Positions 25,195 to 34,034 of a stretch of DNA of 64,000 nucleotides are shown in pieces. Origin of the DNA: Roseicyclus sediminis (GTDB lineage Bacteria; Pseudomonadota; Alphaproteobacteria; Rhodobacterales; Rhodobacteraceae); NCBI RefSeq assembly GCF_025515305.1, contig NZ_JAOPHT010000001.1, forward strand, positions 62,001 through 126,000. The letters are read 5' to 3'. How positions within the stretch are numbered: the stretch's first letter is position 1; each line of letters begins with the position of its first letter. The notes under the pieces were generated by a model. That model made no database searches. It saw only the letters and a list, made by a program, of their open reading frames with translations, and was not told the origin of the DNA. The translations under genes and the position numbers were made by a program.

Positions 25195-25208
25195 TGGCAG
25201 GGTTGCCA
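25195..25208. promoter_or_regulatory. candidate LysR box in divergent intergenic region
   Basis: TGGCA-GGGT-TGCCA is a small dyad lying 11 nt before the LysR start in the 102-bp divergent gap. LysR proteins commonly bind such dyads near their own promoter. The spacing and arm length are modest support only. Confidence 0.35.
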
Positions 25209-25219
25209 TACGATGATGC

Positions 25220-26134
25220 ATGGATTGGAAAAGCCTCACCTTCGACTGGAACCGGGCCCGCGCCGTCGCGGCGACGGCGGAAACGGGATCGCTGTCCGCG
25301 GCCGCGCGCGCGCTGGGGCTGACCCAGCCGACGCTCGGCCGCCAGGTCACCGCGCTCGAGGAAGAACTGGGCGTCACGCTCTTCACCCGCGCGGGCAAGC
25401 GAATGGAACTGACAGAGGCCGGCCTGTCGCTCATCGACCACCTGCGCACGATGGCCGAGGCCGCCCATGCCGCGGCCCTTGCCGCCACCGGCCAGAGCCA
25501 GGAGATCGCCGGCGCGGTCACGATCACGGCCTCGAACCTCTACGCGAGCGAGTTGCTGCCGCCGATCCTGGGGCGCATTCGCGAGGAGGCGCCCGCGCTG
25601 CAGATCCAGGTCGTGGCGTCCAATGCGCTGAGCGACCTGATGCGACGGGAAGCGGACATCGCCATCCGCCACGTTCGGCCCGACCAGCCGGACCTGACGG
25701 CGAAACTCGTGGCCGAGGACGAGGCCGCGCTTTATGCGACACCGGATCTGCTGGCACGCGGGGAACTGACGGCACTGCCGTTCATCGGATACCTGATCGG
25801 CGATCAGTACAGGTCCATGCTGGCCGAGCGCGGCGTCGACGTCCCGGCCGAGAACTTCGCCTTTTTCAGCGAAGACTCCCATACGCAGAGGGCGATCGCA
25901 CGGGCCGGGCTGGGTGTCGCGGTATTGCCGACCTGGGCCGGGGACCCGGATCCGGTTCTGGTCAGGGCACAGCCCGAGGCCCCGCCTCTGGTGCGGTTCC
26001 CGATCTGGCTTGCCGCACATCGCGATCTTCACACCTCGCGCCGCGTGCGGCTCGTCTTCGACCACCTGGCCGAGGGGTTTTCGCGCATCGGACGCGGCAG
26101 CCAAGGGCGGCGCGACACTGTCCACCCGGAGTGA
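25220..26134 (+). CDS. LysR family transcriptional regulator
   Basis: 304 residues. The winged helix-turn-helix is at residues 10-68 (ARAVAATAETGSLSAAARALGLTQPTLGRQVTALEEELG). A substrate-binding domain follows from about residue 95 with ITASNLYASELLPPILGRIREEAPALQIQVVAS and the late HTQRAIARAGLGVAVLPTW. It probably controls the divergent MDR oxidoreductase gene and itself. No Shine-Dalgarno is obvious before the ATG, which could mean weak or leaderless translation. The effector is unknown. Confidence 0.92.
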   Translation: MDWKSLTFDWNRARAVAATAETGSLSAAARALGLTQPTLGRQVTALEEELGVTLFTRAGKRMELTEAGLSLIDHLRTMAEAAHAAALAATGQSQEIAGAVTITASNLYASELLPPILGRIREEAPALQIQVVASNALSDLMRREADIAIRHVRPDQPDLTAKLVAEDEAALYATPDLLARGELTALPFIGYLIGDQYRSMLAERGVDVPAENFAFFSEDSHTQRAIARAGLGVAVLPTWAGDPDPVLVRAQPEAPPLVRFPIWLAAHRDLHTSRRVRLVFDHLAEGFSRIGRGSQGRRDTVHPE

Positions 26135-26171
26135 CCGCGCCCCGCCGCAGTCAGCCTTCCAGCAAGGAAAA

Positions 26172-26199
26172 GCCCCCCGCACGAAACCGCGCGGGGGGC
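26172..26199. terminator. strong GC hairpin between convergent genes
   Basis: Arms GCCCCCCGC (26172-26180) and GCGGGGGGC (26191-26199) form a 9-bp stem, extendable inward. It lies between the LysR gene and the convergent esterase-like gene. On the minus strand it is followed by CTTTTCC, supporting termination of the gene at 26244. Confidence 0.7.
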
Positions 26200-26243
26200 G
26201 ATACTCTTGAAATGCCAGCTTCGAAATTATCGACCGCGTCCAA

Positions 26244-28394
26244 TCACATGGGCGAAATCGCGAAGAACATCGTCTCGCCGGAATGGTCGTCCACCCCGTC
26301 GTTGTCGGTCGAGACCCACATTGTCCCATCCGGCGCGATCGCCAGACCCTCGACCTTGTCGAGCACGTAGCCGCCGGTCGAGGTGAGGTAGGGAAGAAGA
26401 TCCACGACCACCTCCGGTTCCAGCACCGCCGGCGTCTCGCCGAGGGCAACCATCCCCTCCATCGCCGCAAGCGGCACGCGGGTGATGAGCTTCGTCACCG
26501 CGTTTTCCCCAACCTGGTTGTCGCGCTCGACGAAATAGACCCAGTCGCCGTGCGCCACGATTTCGGAGAGGCCGACCCAGCCCGTCGCGGGCTCGGTCAG
26601 GGGATAGTGGATGACCGACCATTCCTCGGTCTCGAGGTTGTAGCCGAGAACCTTCGCATGGTTCGCCGGATCGTCACGCCAGGGCCTCTGCACGGCGAGG
26701 TACAGCATGTCGCCGACCCGCGTGATCCCCTCGAAGCCGAAGCGGATCTCGACCGCCAGAAGCTCGTTCGGCAGCGCGATGTAGTCCTCGATCGCCCCAT
26801 CGGCGCCCACGTGGTAGATCGCGTGCGGCACCAGGCGGTCGGACCGGCCCTCGGACGCGATCCAGAAGCCGCCGTCACCGTCGAGCGCGATGCCCTCCAT
26901 GTCCAGAAGTTGGGCGGGCTGCCCCTCGCGCGTCACGCGGATGGCGTCGACGATGCGGGCTGGCGTCTGGCTGACGTCGATGTGGTAGATCGTCGGCTGC
27001 ATCCCGAGGAAACTGTCGGAGACGGCGTAGATCGTTCCGTCGTCGGCCATGACCTGCCCCGAGATGGCCGCCCATCCGGTCAGTTCATCCATGCCCGCGG
27101 AGGTGAGGTGCGGATAGACTGCGGGCGCCTCCTGATACTCGAAGATCATGACATGCGCGCGTGCGAGCCCGTCCTCGCCGAGGTCGGTCTCGTTCGCGGA
27201 GACCAGCAGGTTGCGCGACGGGATCGTGACGTAGCCCTCCGGTCCGATGCCGGACGGCAGAAGCTGGCGCAGAACCGGGTTCGCGAGGTCCGTTGCATCG
27301 TAGACACCCACGATCGAGGCACGCTCGGCCCCGACGAAGATCATCGGCGTCCCGCCAAAGGTGCCCACGGTGATGGACTCGGGCTCGACACCCTTGTTGC
27401 CGGAGCGCTCCTCGGGATAGTGGCCGATCTCGACGATGGCGTATTCGAAGGATGTGCCGGACTCGTAGACCACCTCACCGTCCTGGCTGAAGATCGTCCA
27501 GCCGCGCGTGCCGCCGTCCATGTCGCCCTCGTTGGCGATCGCGAAATGCGTGTCGTCGATCCAGGCGACCGAGTCAGGCTCCCGCGGCCAGGTCAGTTCG
27601 CTGTCGAAGGTCAGCGCGCCCTCTTCCTCCGTATCGATGCCCGTCAAGGCAACCTCTCCGGCCGAGAAGTGGTCGAGGACGGAGCCGTCGGACGCCAGGA
27701 CGATGATGTGGTTGTTCTCCTGCAACGTGACGACGATCTCGCCCTCGCCGTTGATCGAGACGAACTCGGGCTCCGGATCCTCTGGCGCGATGTCGGCGAG
27801 GCCCGTGACGTCCGCGCGGATCATTCCGTCGCAGTCCATGTCACCCGCCGAAAGCGGGATGATGGCCACGAAACCGGCGGGCATCTGCGGGACGCGGCCA
27901 TCGCCCGCATCCTCGTCACGTTCATTCTCGATGGCCACGGCGATGAAGCTGCCGTCGGGCGCGATGGCCACGGCGTCCGGCTGGCCGCCGAGGTCGCAGG
28001 AGGCGCTGACGCTGCGGTTCGCGACGTCGATGGCATGCAACACGCCCGACGGCTCGGTGAAGCTGGGGCTCGTGTTCTCGCCGACATAGGCGGTCATGCC
28101 GCGCACGGCGACCGAGGTCGGCTCCCCCTCGGGCATCGCGATCGCGCCGAGAGCCGTGGGATTTGCCGGGTCCGTGATGTCGATGAAGCCGACGACGCCC
28201 GCCGGGCTGTCGGTATAGACCAGCGTCATGCCGTCCTCGGTGACGGCGATGATCTCGGCCGAGCTCTCCTCGGCTTCGGGCGCGTTCTGCCCGACCATGA
28301 ACGAGGCGATGCGGTTGAAGTTCATGTCCTGCGCCAGCGCCGGGCCGGCGAGCAGGGCAAGGGCGGACGTCAGCGTTACGAAACGAGGCGTCAT
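26244..28394 (-). CDS. secreted esterase-like/phytase-domain protein
   Basis: 716 residues, strongly acidic, with a Sec signal peptide (MTPRFVTLTSALALLAGPALAQ). The N-terminal 430 residues look like a choice-of-anchor/beta-propeller repeat domain (SVAVRGMTAYVGE, PDAVAIAPDGSFIAVAIEN). The C-terminal part fits the esterase-like activity of phytase family (LLDMEGIALDGDGGFWIASEGRSDRLVPHAIYHV; VEGLAIAPDGTMWVSTDNDG). Such proteins are periplasmic or extracellular and bind calcium in propeller loops rich in Asp/Glu; phosphatase or esterase activity is possible. The start was placed at the signal peptide and not at an ATG 72 nt upstream. Phosphate control cannot be seen. Confidence 0.83.
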   Translation of the reverse strand: MTPRFVTLTSALALLAGPALAQDMNFNRIASFMVGQNAPEAEESSAEIIAVTEDGMTLVYTDSPAGVVGFIDITDPANPTALGAIAMPEGEPTSVAVRGMTAYVGENTSPSFTEPSGVLHAIDVANRSVSASCDLGGQPDAVAIAPDGSFIAVAIENERDEDAGDGRVPQMPAGFVAIIPLSAGDMDCDGMIRADVTGLADIAPEDPEPEFVSINGEGEIVVTLQENNHIIVLASDGSVLDHFSAGEVALTGIDTEEEGALTFDSELTWPREPDSVAWIDDTHFAIANEGDMDGGTRGWTIFSQDGEVVYESGTSFEYAIVEIGHYPEERSGNKGVEPESITVGTFGGTPMIFVGAERASIVGVYDATDLANPVLRQLLPSGIGPEGYVTIPSRNLLVSANETDLGEDGLARAHVMIFEYQEAPAVYPHLTSAGMDELTGWAAISGQVMADDGTIYAVSDSFLGMQPTIYHIDVSQTPARIVDAIRVTREGQPAQLLDMEGIALDGDGGFWIASEGRSDRLVPHAIYHVGADGAIEDYIALPNELLAVEIRFGFEGITRVGDMLYLAVQRPWRDDPANHAKVLGYNLETEEWSVIHYPLTEPATGWVGLSEIVAHGDWVYFVERDNQVGENAVTKLITRVPLAAMEGMVALGETPAVLEPEVVVDLLPYLTSTGGYVLDKVEGLAIAPDGTMWVSTDNDGVDDHSGETMFFAISPM

Positions 28395-28526
28395 TCGAGG
28401 CTCCCCACGGGTTTGTGTACGCCCGTGCTGTGGCGCAGTCGCGTGAAGCCTGCGTAACGGTTTCATGTAGGTTCGATGAAACCGGAGGACGGGATGGCAC
28501 GGCGCCGGAGCGCAGATGCCACGACG

Positions 28527-28556
28527 AAAAAGACCGGCTCAAACGAGCCGGTCTTT
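28527..28556 (-). terminator. rho-independent terminator of VPLPA-CTERM gene
   Basis: Arms AAAAGACCGGCTC and GAGCCGGTCTTTT form a 13-bp perfect stem with a 4-nt loop and, on the minus strand, run into TTTTTCG. It lies 30 nt past the stop of the minus-strand gene at 28586 and is the most canonical terminator in the window. Confidence 0.92.
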
Positions 28557-28585
28557 TCCACGACCAAATTTATTTTATCAAATAT

Positions 28586-29182
28586 TCATGCGCCCTTGCG
28601 ACGCCGTGCGGCGAAGCCGAGCGCCCCCAGCCCGCCGAGCAGGAGAAGCCCCGCCGCCGGAAGCGGCACGGCAGCGACCTGCACGTCGTAAAGGGCCGGA
28701 GCCTGTTGGCCAAAGTTCCCGTAGACCTTCAGCAGGTAGGAACCGGGGCCGAAGCTTCCGTAAAGGACCTCGCGTCCGGCGGGGGTGCCGGTCGCGTAGA
28801 CATTGCCACCGGCAAGCGAGTACGACCCCATGTGCTTCCACAGGACGAAGCCCACGAACGTCGGCGAGCCGCCGGCGCTCTGAAGGCCGTTGCCGATGAA
28901 CGACACCGTGAAGGCGTGGTCGGCGTCGAAGTGGTAGGTGTCGATGTCGCCGTCGATGTGGCCGAAGATGTTGATGCTGTGACCCGGCGCGACGTTGCCC
29001 GCGTCGAACGCGGCGGACGGCCGCGAACCGGCATCGCCGATCGCGACGGTTCCCGCGACGAGATCACGAAGACCTTCGGTGAAACCGACGCTCGATGCGG
29101 ATGCCGGCACCGACAGAACGAGTGCGCTCAGCCCTGCGGCGGCAGCAATGCCCGCAATTCTACGGAAAAATTTCTGGTACAA
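28586..29182 (-). CDS. VPLPA-CTERM sorting domain protein, secreted
   Basis: 198 residues. A Sec signal peptide (residues 1-29, ending VPASAS) leads to a beta-rich domain resembling DVUA0089/PPC-type domains (GHINIFGHIDGDIDTYHFDADHAFTVSFIG is split by Gly/Asp turns). The C-terminus (172-198) is a sorting signal: VPLPA, a hydrophobic helix, then ARRRKGA. VPLPA-CTERM is the exosortase/rhombosortase-type tripartite tag found in Rhodobacterales, so the protein should be processed and surface-anchored or released. The start codon is TTG. Base composition is less GC-biased around the start. No sortase gene is in view. Confidence 0.85.
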   Translation of the reverse strand: MYQKFFRRIAGIAAAAGLSALVLSVPASASSVGFTEGLRDLVAGTVAIGDAGSRPSAAFDAGNVAPGHSINIFGHIDGDIDTYHFDADHAFTVSFIGNGLQSAGGSPTFVGFVLWKHMGSYSLAGGNVYATGTPAGREVLYGSFGPGSYLLKVYGNFGQQAPALYDVQVAAVPLPAAGLLLLGGLGALGFAARRRKGA

Positions 29183-29309
29183 TTTAACCCCCAGTACATG
29201 CCCGCCCCCTCTATGCCAAAGAACCCGGAATGCTGCAATGCAAAAATCCGCTCATGGGCCCAAGCATTGGCATTCCAGCCACACCCCGTGGAGTTCCCAT
29301 CAGAAGGAT

Positions 29310-30521
29310 CTACAGGATGTTGTGGGAAGCCCCAAAAGGAAAACCCGTTATGTTTTCGGCACCTTCGGGGGTTACGATGAGGATATCATGCTCCCTGTAA
29401 CCGCCCGCCCCGGGCATGTTTGCAGGGATTGTCATCATCGGTTCCATGGAGATCACCATCCCCGGTTCAAGCACCGTGTCGATGTCCTCGCGCAGTTCGA
29501 GCCCGGCCTCCCGCCCGTAGTAGTGACTGAGCACACCGAAGGAATGGCCGTAGCCGAAGCTGCGGTATTGCAGGAGGTCGCGCCCTGCGAAGAAATCGTT
29601 GATCCGGTGCGTGATCTCGGCGCAGGAGACGCCCGGCCGGATCAGCGAGATGCCCAGCTCGTGCGCGGCGACGTTGGCCTCCCAGATCCTGCGCGAGGCG
29701 GCATCGGGCTCGCCCAGAAAGAGGGTTCGCTCGAGCGCGGTGTAGTAGCCCGAGATCATCGGGAAGGTGTTCAGGCTCAGGATGTCTCCCTGCCTGAGCT
29801 GCCGCGCCGTCACGGGGTTGTGCGCGCCGTCCGTGTTCAACCCCGACTGGAACCATACCCAGGTGTCCCGATACTCGGCATCGGGGAAGCGGCGCGCGAT
29901 CTCTTTCTCCATCGCGTCGCGGCCGGCAATCGCCACGTCGATCTCGCGGACGCCCTCGGCGATGGCATCGCGGATGGCATAGCCGCCGATATCGGCCACG
30001 GCGGCGCCTGCGCGGATGAGGTCGCGCTCGGCTTCGGATTTCACCATGCGTTGACGCATCGTCGCCTGTGCGATGTCCACCGTCGTTCCCGGGCGCAGGA
30101 ACACGCGCAGCTTGCCCATCTGCGCCATCGTCAGGTGGTCTTCCTCGACCCCAACTGTCTTGCCTGTGCCCGAGACATGGGCCACAGCGCGCCAGAAATT
30201 GTCGCGCTCCCAGTCGGTGTAGGTGATCCCGTCCCACGCCGAACGCCGCCAGGGCTGGCCCGCGTCGATCCCGGCGGAGATGACGACGGCATCCGAGGCC
30301 GTGACCACCAGGGCGTAGGGCCGACCGAACGAACAGTATAGAAAGCCCGAGTAGTAGGCGACGTTGTGCATGGATGTCAGGACGGCGGCAGCCACGCCGT
30401 GGGCGTCCATGATGGTCCTGAGGCCCATCAGCCGGGCCTCGTATTCGGCCCGGGAGAACGGCAGAGGGACCTTGTCCCCGTTGTGGAAGCGGAAGAATTG
30501 CGGGCGTTCGGTGGCGTGCAT
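29310..30521 (-). CDS. creatinase (creatine amidinohydrolase)
   Basis: 403 residues of the M24 pita-bread fold that, unlike peptidases of the fold, hydrolyses creatine to sarcosine and urea. Long stretches match Pseudomonas creatinase: FLYCSFGRPYALVVT, DGGQPWRR-like AGQPWRRS, YTDWERDN, WFQSGLNTDGAHNPVT and SFGYGHSFGVLSHYYGREAG. The catalytic His is His234 (GAHNPVT); the conserved Glu264 (ALERTLF) and Glu360 (ISMEP) replace metal-site chemistry. A GGAGGG Shine-Dalgarno precedes the ATG. It is divergent from an ABC importer operon, suggesting joint control of uptake and breakdown. Neither creatininase nor sarcosine oxidase is in the window. Confidence 0.93.
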   Translation of the reverse strand: MHATERPQFFRFHNGDKVPLPFSRAEYEARLMGLRTIMDAHGVAAAVLTSMHNVAYYSGFLYCSFGRPYALVVTASDAVVISAGIDAGQPWRRSAWDGITYTDWERDNFWRAVAHVSGTGKTVGVEEDHLTMAQMGKLRVFLRPGTTVDIAQATMRQRMVKSEAERDLIRAGAAVADIGGYAIRDAIAEGVREIDVAIAGRDAMEKEIARRFPDAEYRDTWVWFQSGLNTDGAHNPVTARQLRQGDILSLNTFPMISGYYTALERTLFLGEPDAASRRIWEANVAAHELGISLIRPGVSCAEITHRINDFFAGRDLLQYRSFGYGHSFGVLSHYYGREAGLELREDIDTVLEPGMVISMEPMMTIPANMPGAGGYREHDILIVTPEGAENITGFPFGASHNIL

Positions 30522-30682
30522 GGGCACGGGCCCTCCTGTCGAATGGAGGCCCCGGCGTACAGGGCGGTCAGGCCGTATTCGGGGCGACGCCATCGCCCCG
30601 GCCGTTCATGATCTAGCCACGCCCGCGCACGCCCGGCAAGTCCCCTCTGGCCAGCGTGTAAGGGCGCGGCTACCGTCGCGCC
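30522..30682. promoter_or_regulatory. divergent promoter region, creatinase / ABC importer
   Basis: 161 bp separate the divergent starts. It holds the creatinase Shine-Dalgarno on the minus strand and no clear dyad or regulator gene. It must contain both promoters; I see no obvious operator. Confidence 0.4.
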
Positions 30683-31624
30683 ATGCTGCGCTACCTCGCC
30701 ACCCGCGCCCTGTCCCTCGGCCTCAGCCTCGTGGTCGCGAGCGTCGTGATCTTTGCGTTGATCGAGGTGATCCCCGGAGATCCGGCAAGCTACATGCTCG
30801 GCCTCAACGCGACGGACGAGACCCTGGCGGCACTGCGCACCGAACTCGGCCTCGACGGTTCGAAGTTCGATCGCTACCTCGCGTGGGTCGGCGGCATGCT
30901 GACCGGCGATTTCGGAGTGTCCTACACCTACCGCGTGCCGGTGGCCGAACTGGTGCTCGACCGGCTCTGGGTGTCCCTGCCGCTTGCCATCTACGCGCTG
31001 ACGCTGTCGACGCTGATCGCATTCCCGGTCGGCATCCTCGCGGCGGCGAACCGGGGCGGGGTGCTCGACGTGGCGATCATGGGCGGCACGCAACTCGGCA
31101 TCGCGGTGCCGAACTTCTGGTTCGCCATGCTGCTCGTCCTGCTCTTCGCGGTCACGCTGCAATGGTTCTCGGCGGGCGGTTTCGCCGGCTGGGACGATCC
31201 GCTCCTGGCGATCAAGTCCCTGACGCTGCCCGCCGTCGCGCTGGCCCTGCCCCAGGCCTCGATCCTCGCCCGCGTAATGCGCTCGGCGCTGATCGAGACG
31301 CTCGAGCAGGACTATATCCGCACCGCGCGCGCCAAGGGCCTTTCCCGCCGGCAGGCCGTGCTGCGCCACGCTTTGAAGAACGCGCTGATCCCCGTGCTGA
31401 CGATCATCGGGCTGCAGTTCTCCTTCCTGCTGGCCGGCGCCATCATTATCGAGAACGTGTTCTTCCTGCCCGGCCTTGGCCGGCTGATCTTCCAGGGCAT
31501 CACGCAACGCGATCTCGTGGTGGTCGAGTCCGTGACGATGCTTCTGGTCTTCGCCGTGATCCTCGTGACCTTCCTCGTCGATGTCGCCTATGCGCTGGTC
31601 GACCCGAGGCTCAGGCGGCGATGA
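30683..31624 (+). CDS. ABC transporter permease, DppB type
   Basis: 313 residues, six predicted membrane helices, with the BPD_transp_1 EAA-type loop in ARVMRSALIETLEQDYIRTARAKGLSRRQAVLRHALKNALIPVLTIIG. The N-terminal MLRYLATRALSLGLSLVVASVVIFALIEVIPGDPA is the standard DppB/OppB opening. It is the first inner-membrane subunit of a peptide/nickel/opine-family importer. The next permease start overlaps its stop by 4 nt. No binding protein precedes it, which is unusual for this family. Confidence 0.93.
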   Translation: MLRYLATRALSLGLSLVVASVVIFALIEVIPGDPASYMLGLNATDETLAALRTELGLDGSKFDRYLAWVGGMLTGDFGVSYTYRVPVAELVLDRLWVSLPLAIYALTLSTLIAFPVGILAAANRGGVLDVAIMGGTQLGIAVPNFWFAMLLVLLFAVTLQWFSAGGFAGWDDPLLAIKSLTLPAVALALPQASILARVMRSALIETLEQDYIRTARAKGLSRRQAVLRHALKNALIPVLTIIGLQFSFLLAGAIIIENVFFLPGLGRLIFQGITQRDLVVVESVTMLLVFAVILVTFLVDVAYALVDPRLRRR

Positions 31625-32445
31625 GGCGGCTTCCCCCTGCCCTCCTGATCGGCGCGGCGCTATCGGCGGCGTTCCTCGCCATAGCCGCGCTCAGCCTTGT
31701 CTGGACACCGCATTCCGTCACGGGCGTGTCCATATCCGAGCGCCTCCAGCCGCCCAGCGCACAGTACGTTCTCGGCACCGACCAGCTCGGCCGCGACCTC
31801 GCCTCGATGCTGATGGTGGGCGCGCAGACCTCCATCGCCGTGGCGCTGATCGCGGTGGGTATCGGGATCGCGCTCGGCGTGCCCCTGGGGCTTGCCGCCG
31901 CCGCCACGCGCGGGAGCCTGCTCGACGAGATCATCATGCGCGGCAACGACCTGATCTTCGCCTTCCCCTCGCTGGTGATCGCCATCCTGATCACCGCGCG
32001 CTACGGGCCATCGGCGACGAACGCGATCCTCGCCATCGGGATCTTCAATATCCCCGTCTTCGCGCGCGTGGCGCGCGGCGGCGCGCTGCCGCTCTGGACG
32101 CTCGACTACATTCTCGCCGCCCGCACCGCCGGGAAGGGCCGGGTGCGCATCTCGGTGGAGCACATCCTGCCCAACATCCTGAACCTCCTGATCGTGCAGG
32201 CGACGATCCAGTTCTCGCTCGGCATCCTCGCCGAAGCGGCGCTGAGCTATGTCGGCCTCGGCGCGCAGCCGCCGGTGCCCAGCTGGGGCCGCATGCTGGC
32301 AGAGGCGCAGACGATGATCTACAGCCACCCGATGCTCGCCATCCTGCCGGGGCTCGCCATCGTGCTGATGGTGCTGGGGCTGAACCTGATGGGCGACGGG
32401 CTGCGCGATGCGCTCGACCCACGGCTCAGGCGGAGGCGGGCATGA
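31621..32445 (+). CDS. ABC transporter permease, DppC type
   Basis: 274 residues with the DppC pattern: RLQPPSAQYVLGTDQLGRDLASMLMVGAQTSIAVAL near the N-terminus and the EAA loop VFARVARGGALPLWTLDYILAARTAGKGRVRISVEHILPNI. It forms the permease heterodimer with the upstream protein in the inner membrane. Its ATG overlaps the previous stop and its own stop overlaps the next start (ATGA both times), so the three genes are translationally coupled. A longer frame starting upstream is spurious. Confidence 0.92.
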   Translation: MRRLPPALLIGAALSAAFLAIAALSLVWTPHSVTGVSISERLQPPSAQYVLGTDQLGRDLASMLMVGAQTSIAVALIAVGIGIALGVPLGLAAAATRGSLLDEIIMRGNDLIFAFPSLVIAILITARYGPSATNAILAIGIFNIPVFARVARGGALPLWTLDYILAARTAGKGRVRISVEHILPNILNLLIVQATIQFSLGILAEAALSYVGLGAQPPVPSWGRMLAEAQTMIYSHPMLAILPGLAIVLMVLGLNLMGDGLRDALDPRLRRRRA

Positions 32446-34007
32446 TCGGGGTCGAGAACCTCTCCGTGGCCATTCACGGCACCCCGATCCTGCGTGGGGT
32501 GAGCCTGCAGATCGCACCGGGCGAGGTCTTCGGCCTCGTCGGCGAAAGCGGCTCGGGCAAGTCGATGACGGCACTGGCGCTCATGGGCCTCCTGCCCGAG
32601 GGCGCGGAGGCCGGGGGCGAGATCCTGATCGACGGGCGCGACCTGATGCGGAACTCGGAACCCGACTGGTGCCGGGTGCGCGGCAACGATATCGGCATGA
32701 TCTTCCAGGAACCGATGACGGCGCTGAACCCAGTGCGCACCATCGGCGACCAGGTGGCCGAGACGTTGACGATCCACGGCGCGGCCGAGCCTCGGGCCGC
32801 CCTGGAAATCGCGCGCGACCGGCTCGACCGCGTCGGGCTTTCGCATATCGGCATGGACGCCTATCCCCACGAGCTATCCGGCGGCCAGCGGCAGCGCGTC
32901 TGCATCGCCGCGGCCATCGCGCTCCACCCGCGCCTTCTCATCGCGGATGAACCCACGACCGCGCTCGACGTCACCACGCAGGCGCAGATCCTCGACCTCC
33001 TGTCGGCGCTGGTGGAGGAGGAGGGGATGGGCCTTCTGCTCATCACGCATGACCTCGGCGTCGTCGCGGGCATGGCCGACAGGATCGCCGTGATGCGGCA
33101 GGGCGAGATCGTGGAAACCGGGCCGACCGCACAGGTGATGGCCGAGCGGAACCACCCCTATACCCGCGCGCTGCTGGCGGCTTCCTCCCACGTCCCGGAA
33201 CGCGCGGCCGCCCAACGGCCCGACCCGCTCCTGCAGGTGGAGGACGTGCGCCGCGAATACCCCGGTCGGCGCGAGGGGTTCCGCCGCGGCCCGCCCATCG
33301 TCGCGGTCGATGGCGTCTCCTTCACGCTCCACGAAGGGGAGTCGCTCGGCCTCGTGGGCGAATCGGGCTGCGGCAAGTCCACTCTGACACGCGCGATCCT
33401 CGGCCTAGACCCGGTGCAGGGCGGCGACATCCGCCTCTTCGGCCGTTCGATCGTCCCGCAGATGCCACGAGAGATGCGCGCCGGGATACAGGTGGTCTTC
33501 CAGGACCCCTATGGCAGCTTCAACCCCCGTTGGAAGGTCGATCGCATCGTGGCCGAGCCCTTCCACCTGCTCGACGCGCCCCCGCGCGGGTCCGAGCGGC
33601 ACGACCGCGTGGCCGAGGCGCTGACGGCCGTGCATCTCTCGCCCGACGACATGGCGAAGTACCCCCACGAGTTCTCCGGCGGGCAGAGGCAGCGCATCGC
33701 CATCGCCCGCGCGCTCATCACCCGGCCCCGGATCATCCTGCTGGACGAGGCGGTGTCGGCGCTGGACGTGTCTGTCCGGGCCCGCATCCTCGACCTCCTG
33801 GCCGAGCTCCAGGACGGCTTCGGGCTGTCCTATCTCTTCGTGTCGCATGACCTGACGGTGGTGCGCGCGATCACGGACCGGGTGATGGTTATGCAGGACG
33901 GCCGCTTCGTCGAGACTGGCGAGACGGAGGCCGTCTTCAACGACCCGCAACACGAGTACACGAGGGCGCTTCTGGCTGCCGCGCCGCGGCTGGACCTGGC
34001 ATCCTGA
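32442..34007 (+). CDS. fused double ATP-binding subunit (DppD-DppF type)
   Basis: 521 residues containing two complete ABC ATPases in one chain. NBD1 has Walker A GESGSGKS (34-41), signature LSGGQRQR and Walker [16 protein letters not shown]2 has [16 protein letters not shown] and [12 protein letters not shown], the last Glu retained. An oligopeptide-type linker lies around residues 240-290. It powers the DppBC-like permease pair. Fused D-F proteins are common in Rhizobiales and Rhodobacterales importers. It is followed 27 nt later by an aldehyde dehydrogenase gene on the same strand, probably co-transcribed. Confidence 0.94.
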   Translation: MIGVENLSVAIHGTPILRGVSLQIAPGEVFGLVGESGSGKSMTALALMGLLPEGAEAGGEILIDGRDLMRNSEPDWCRVRGNDIGMIFQEPMTALNPVRTIGDQVAETLTIHGAAEPRAALEIARDRLDRVGLSHIGMDAYPHELSGGQRQRVCIAAAIALHPRLLIADEPTTALDVTTQAQILDLLSALVEEEGMGLLLITHDLGVVAGMADRIAVMRQGEIVETGPTAQVMAERNHPYTRALLAASSHVPERAAAQRPDPLLQVEDVRREYPGRREGFRRGPPIVAVDGVSFTLHEGESLGLVGESGCGKSTLTRAILGLDPVQGGDIRLFGRSIVPQMPREMRAGIQVVFQDPYGSFNPRWKVDRIVAEPFHLLDAPPRGSERHDRVAEALTAVHLSPDDMAKYPHEFSGGQRQRIAIARALITRPRIILLDEAVSALDVSVRARILDLLAELQDGFGLSYLFVSHDLTVVRAITDRVMVMQDGRFVETGETEAVFNDPQHEYTRALLAAAPRLDLAS

Positions 34008-34034
34008 CCGAAGCGCAAGGGAGGCGCGAGGCAC

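Noticed and set aside
26283-28457. A 724-codon plus-strand frame opposite the esterase-like gene
   Set aside because: Asp/His/Arg/Gly-rich shadow sequence; the minus strand carries a signal peptide and clear domains.
31581-34007. Continuous 808-codon frame joining the permease and ATPase regions
   Set aside because: The first 287 codons are out of frame with the DppC protein and Arg/Pro-rich; the real ATPase begins at the ATGA overlap at 32442.
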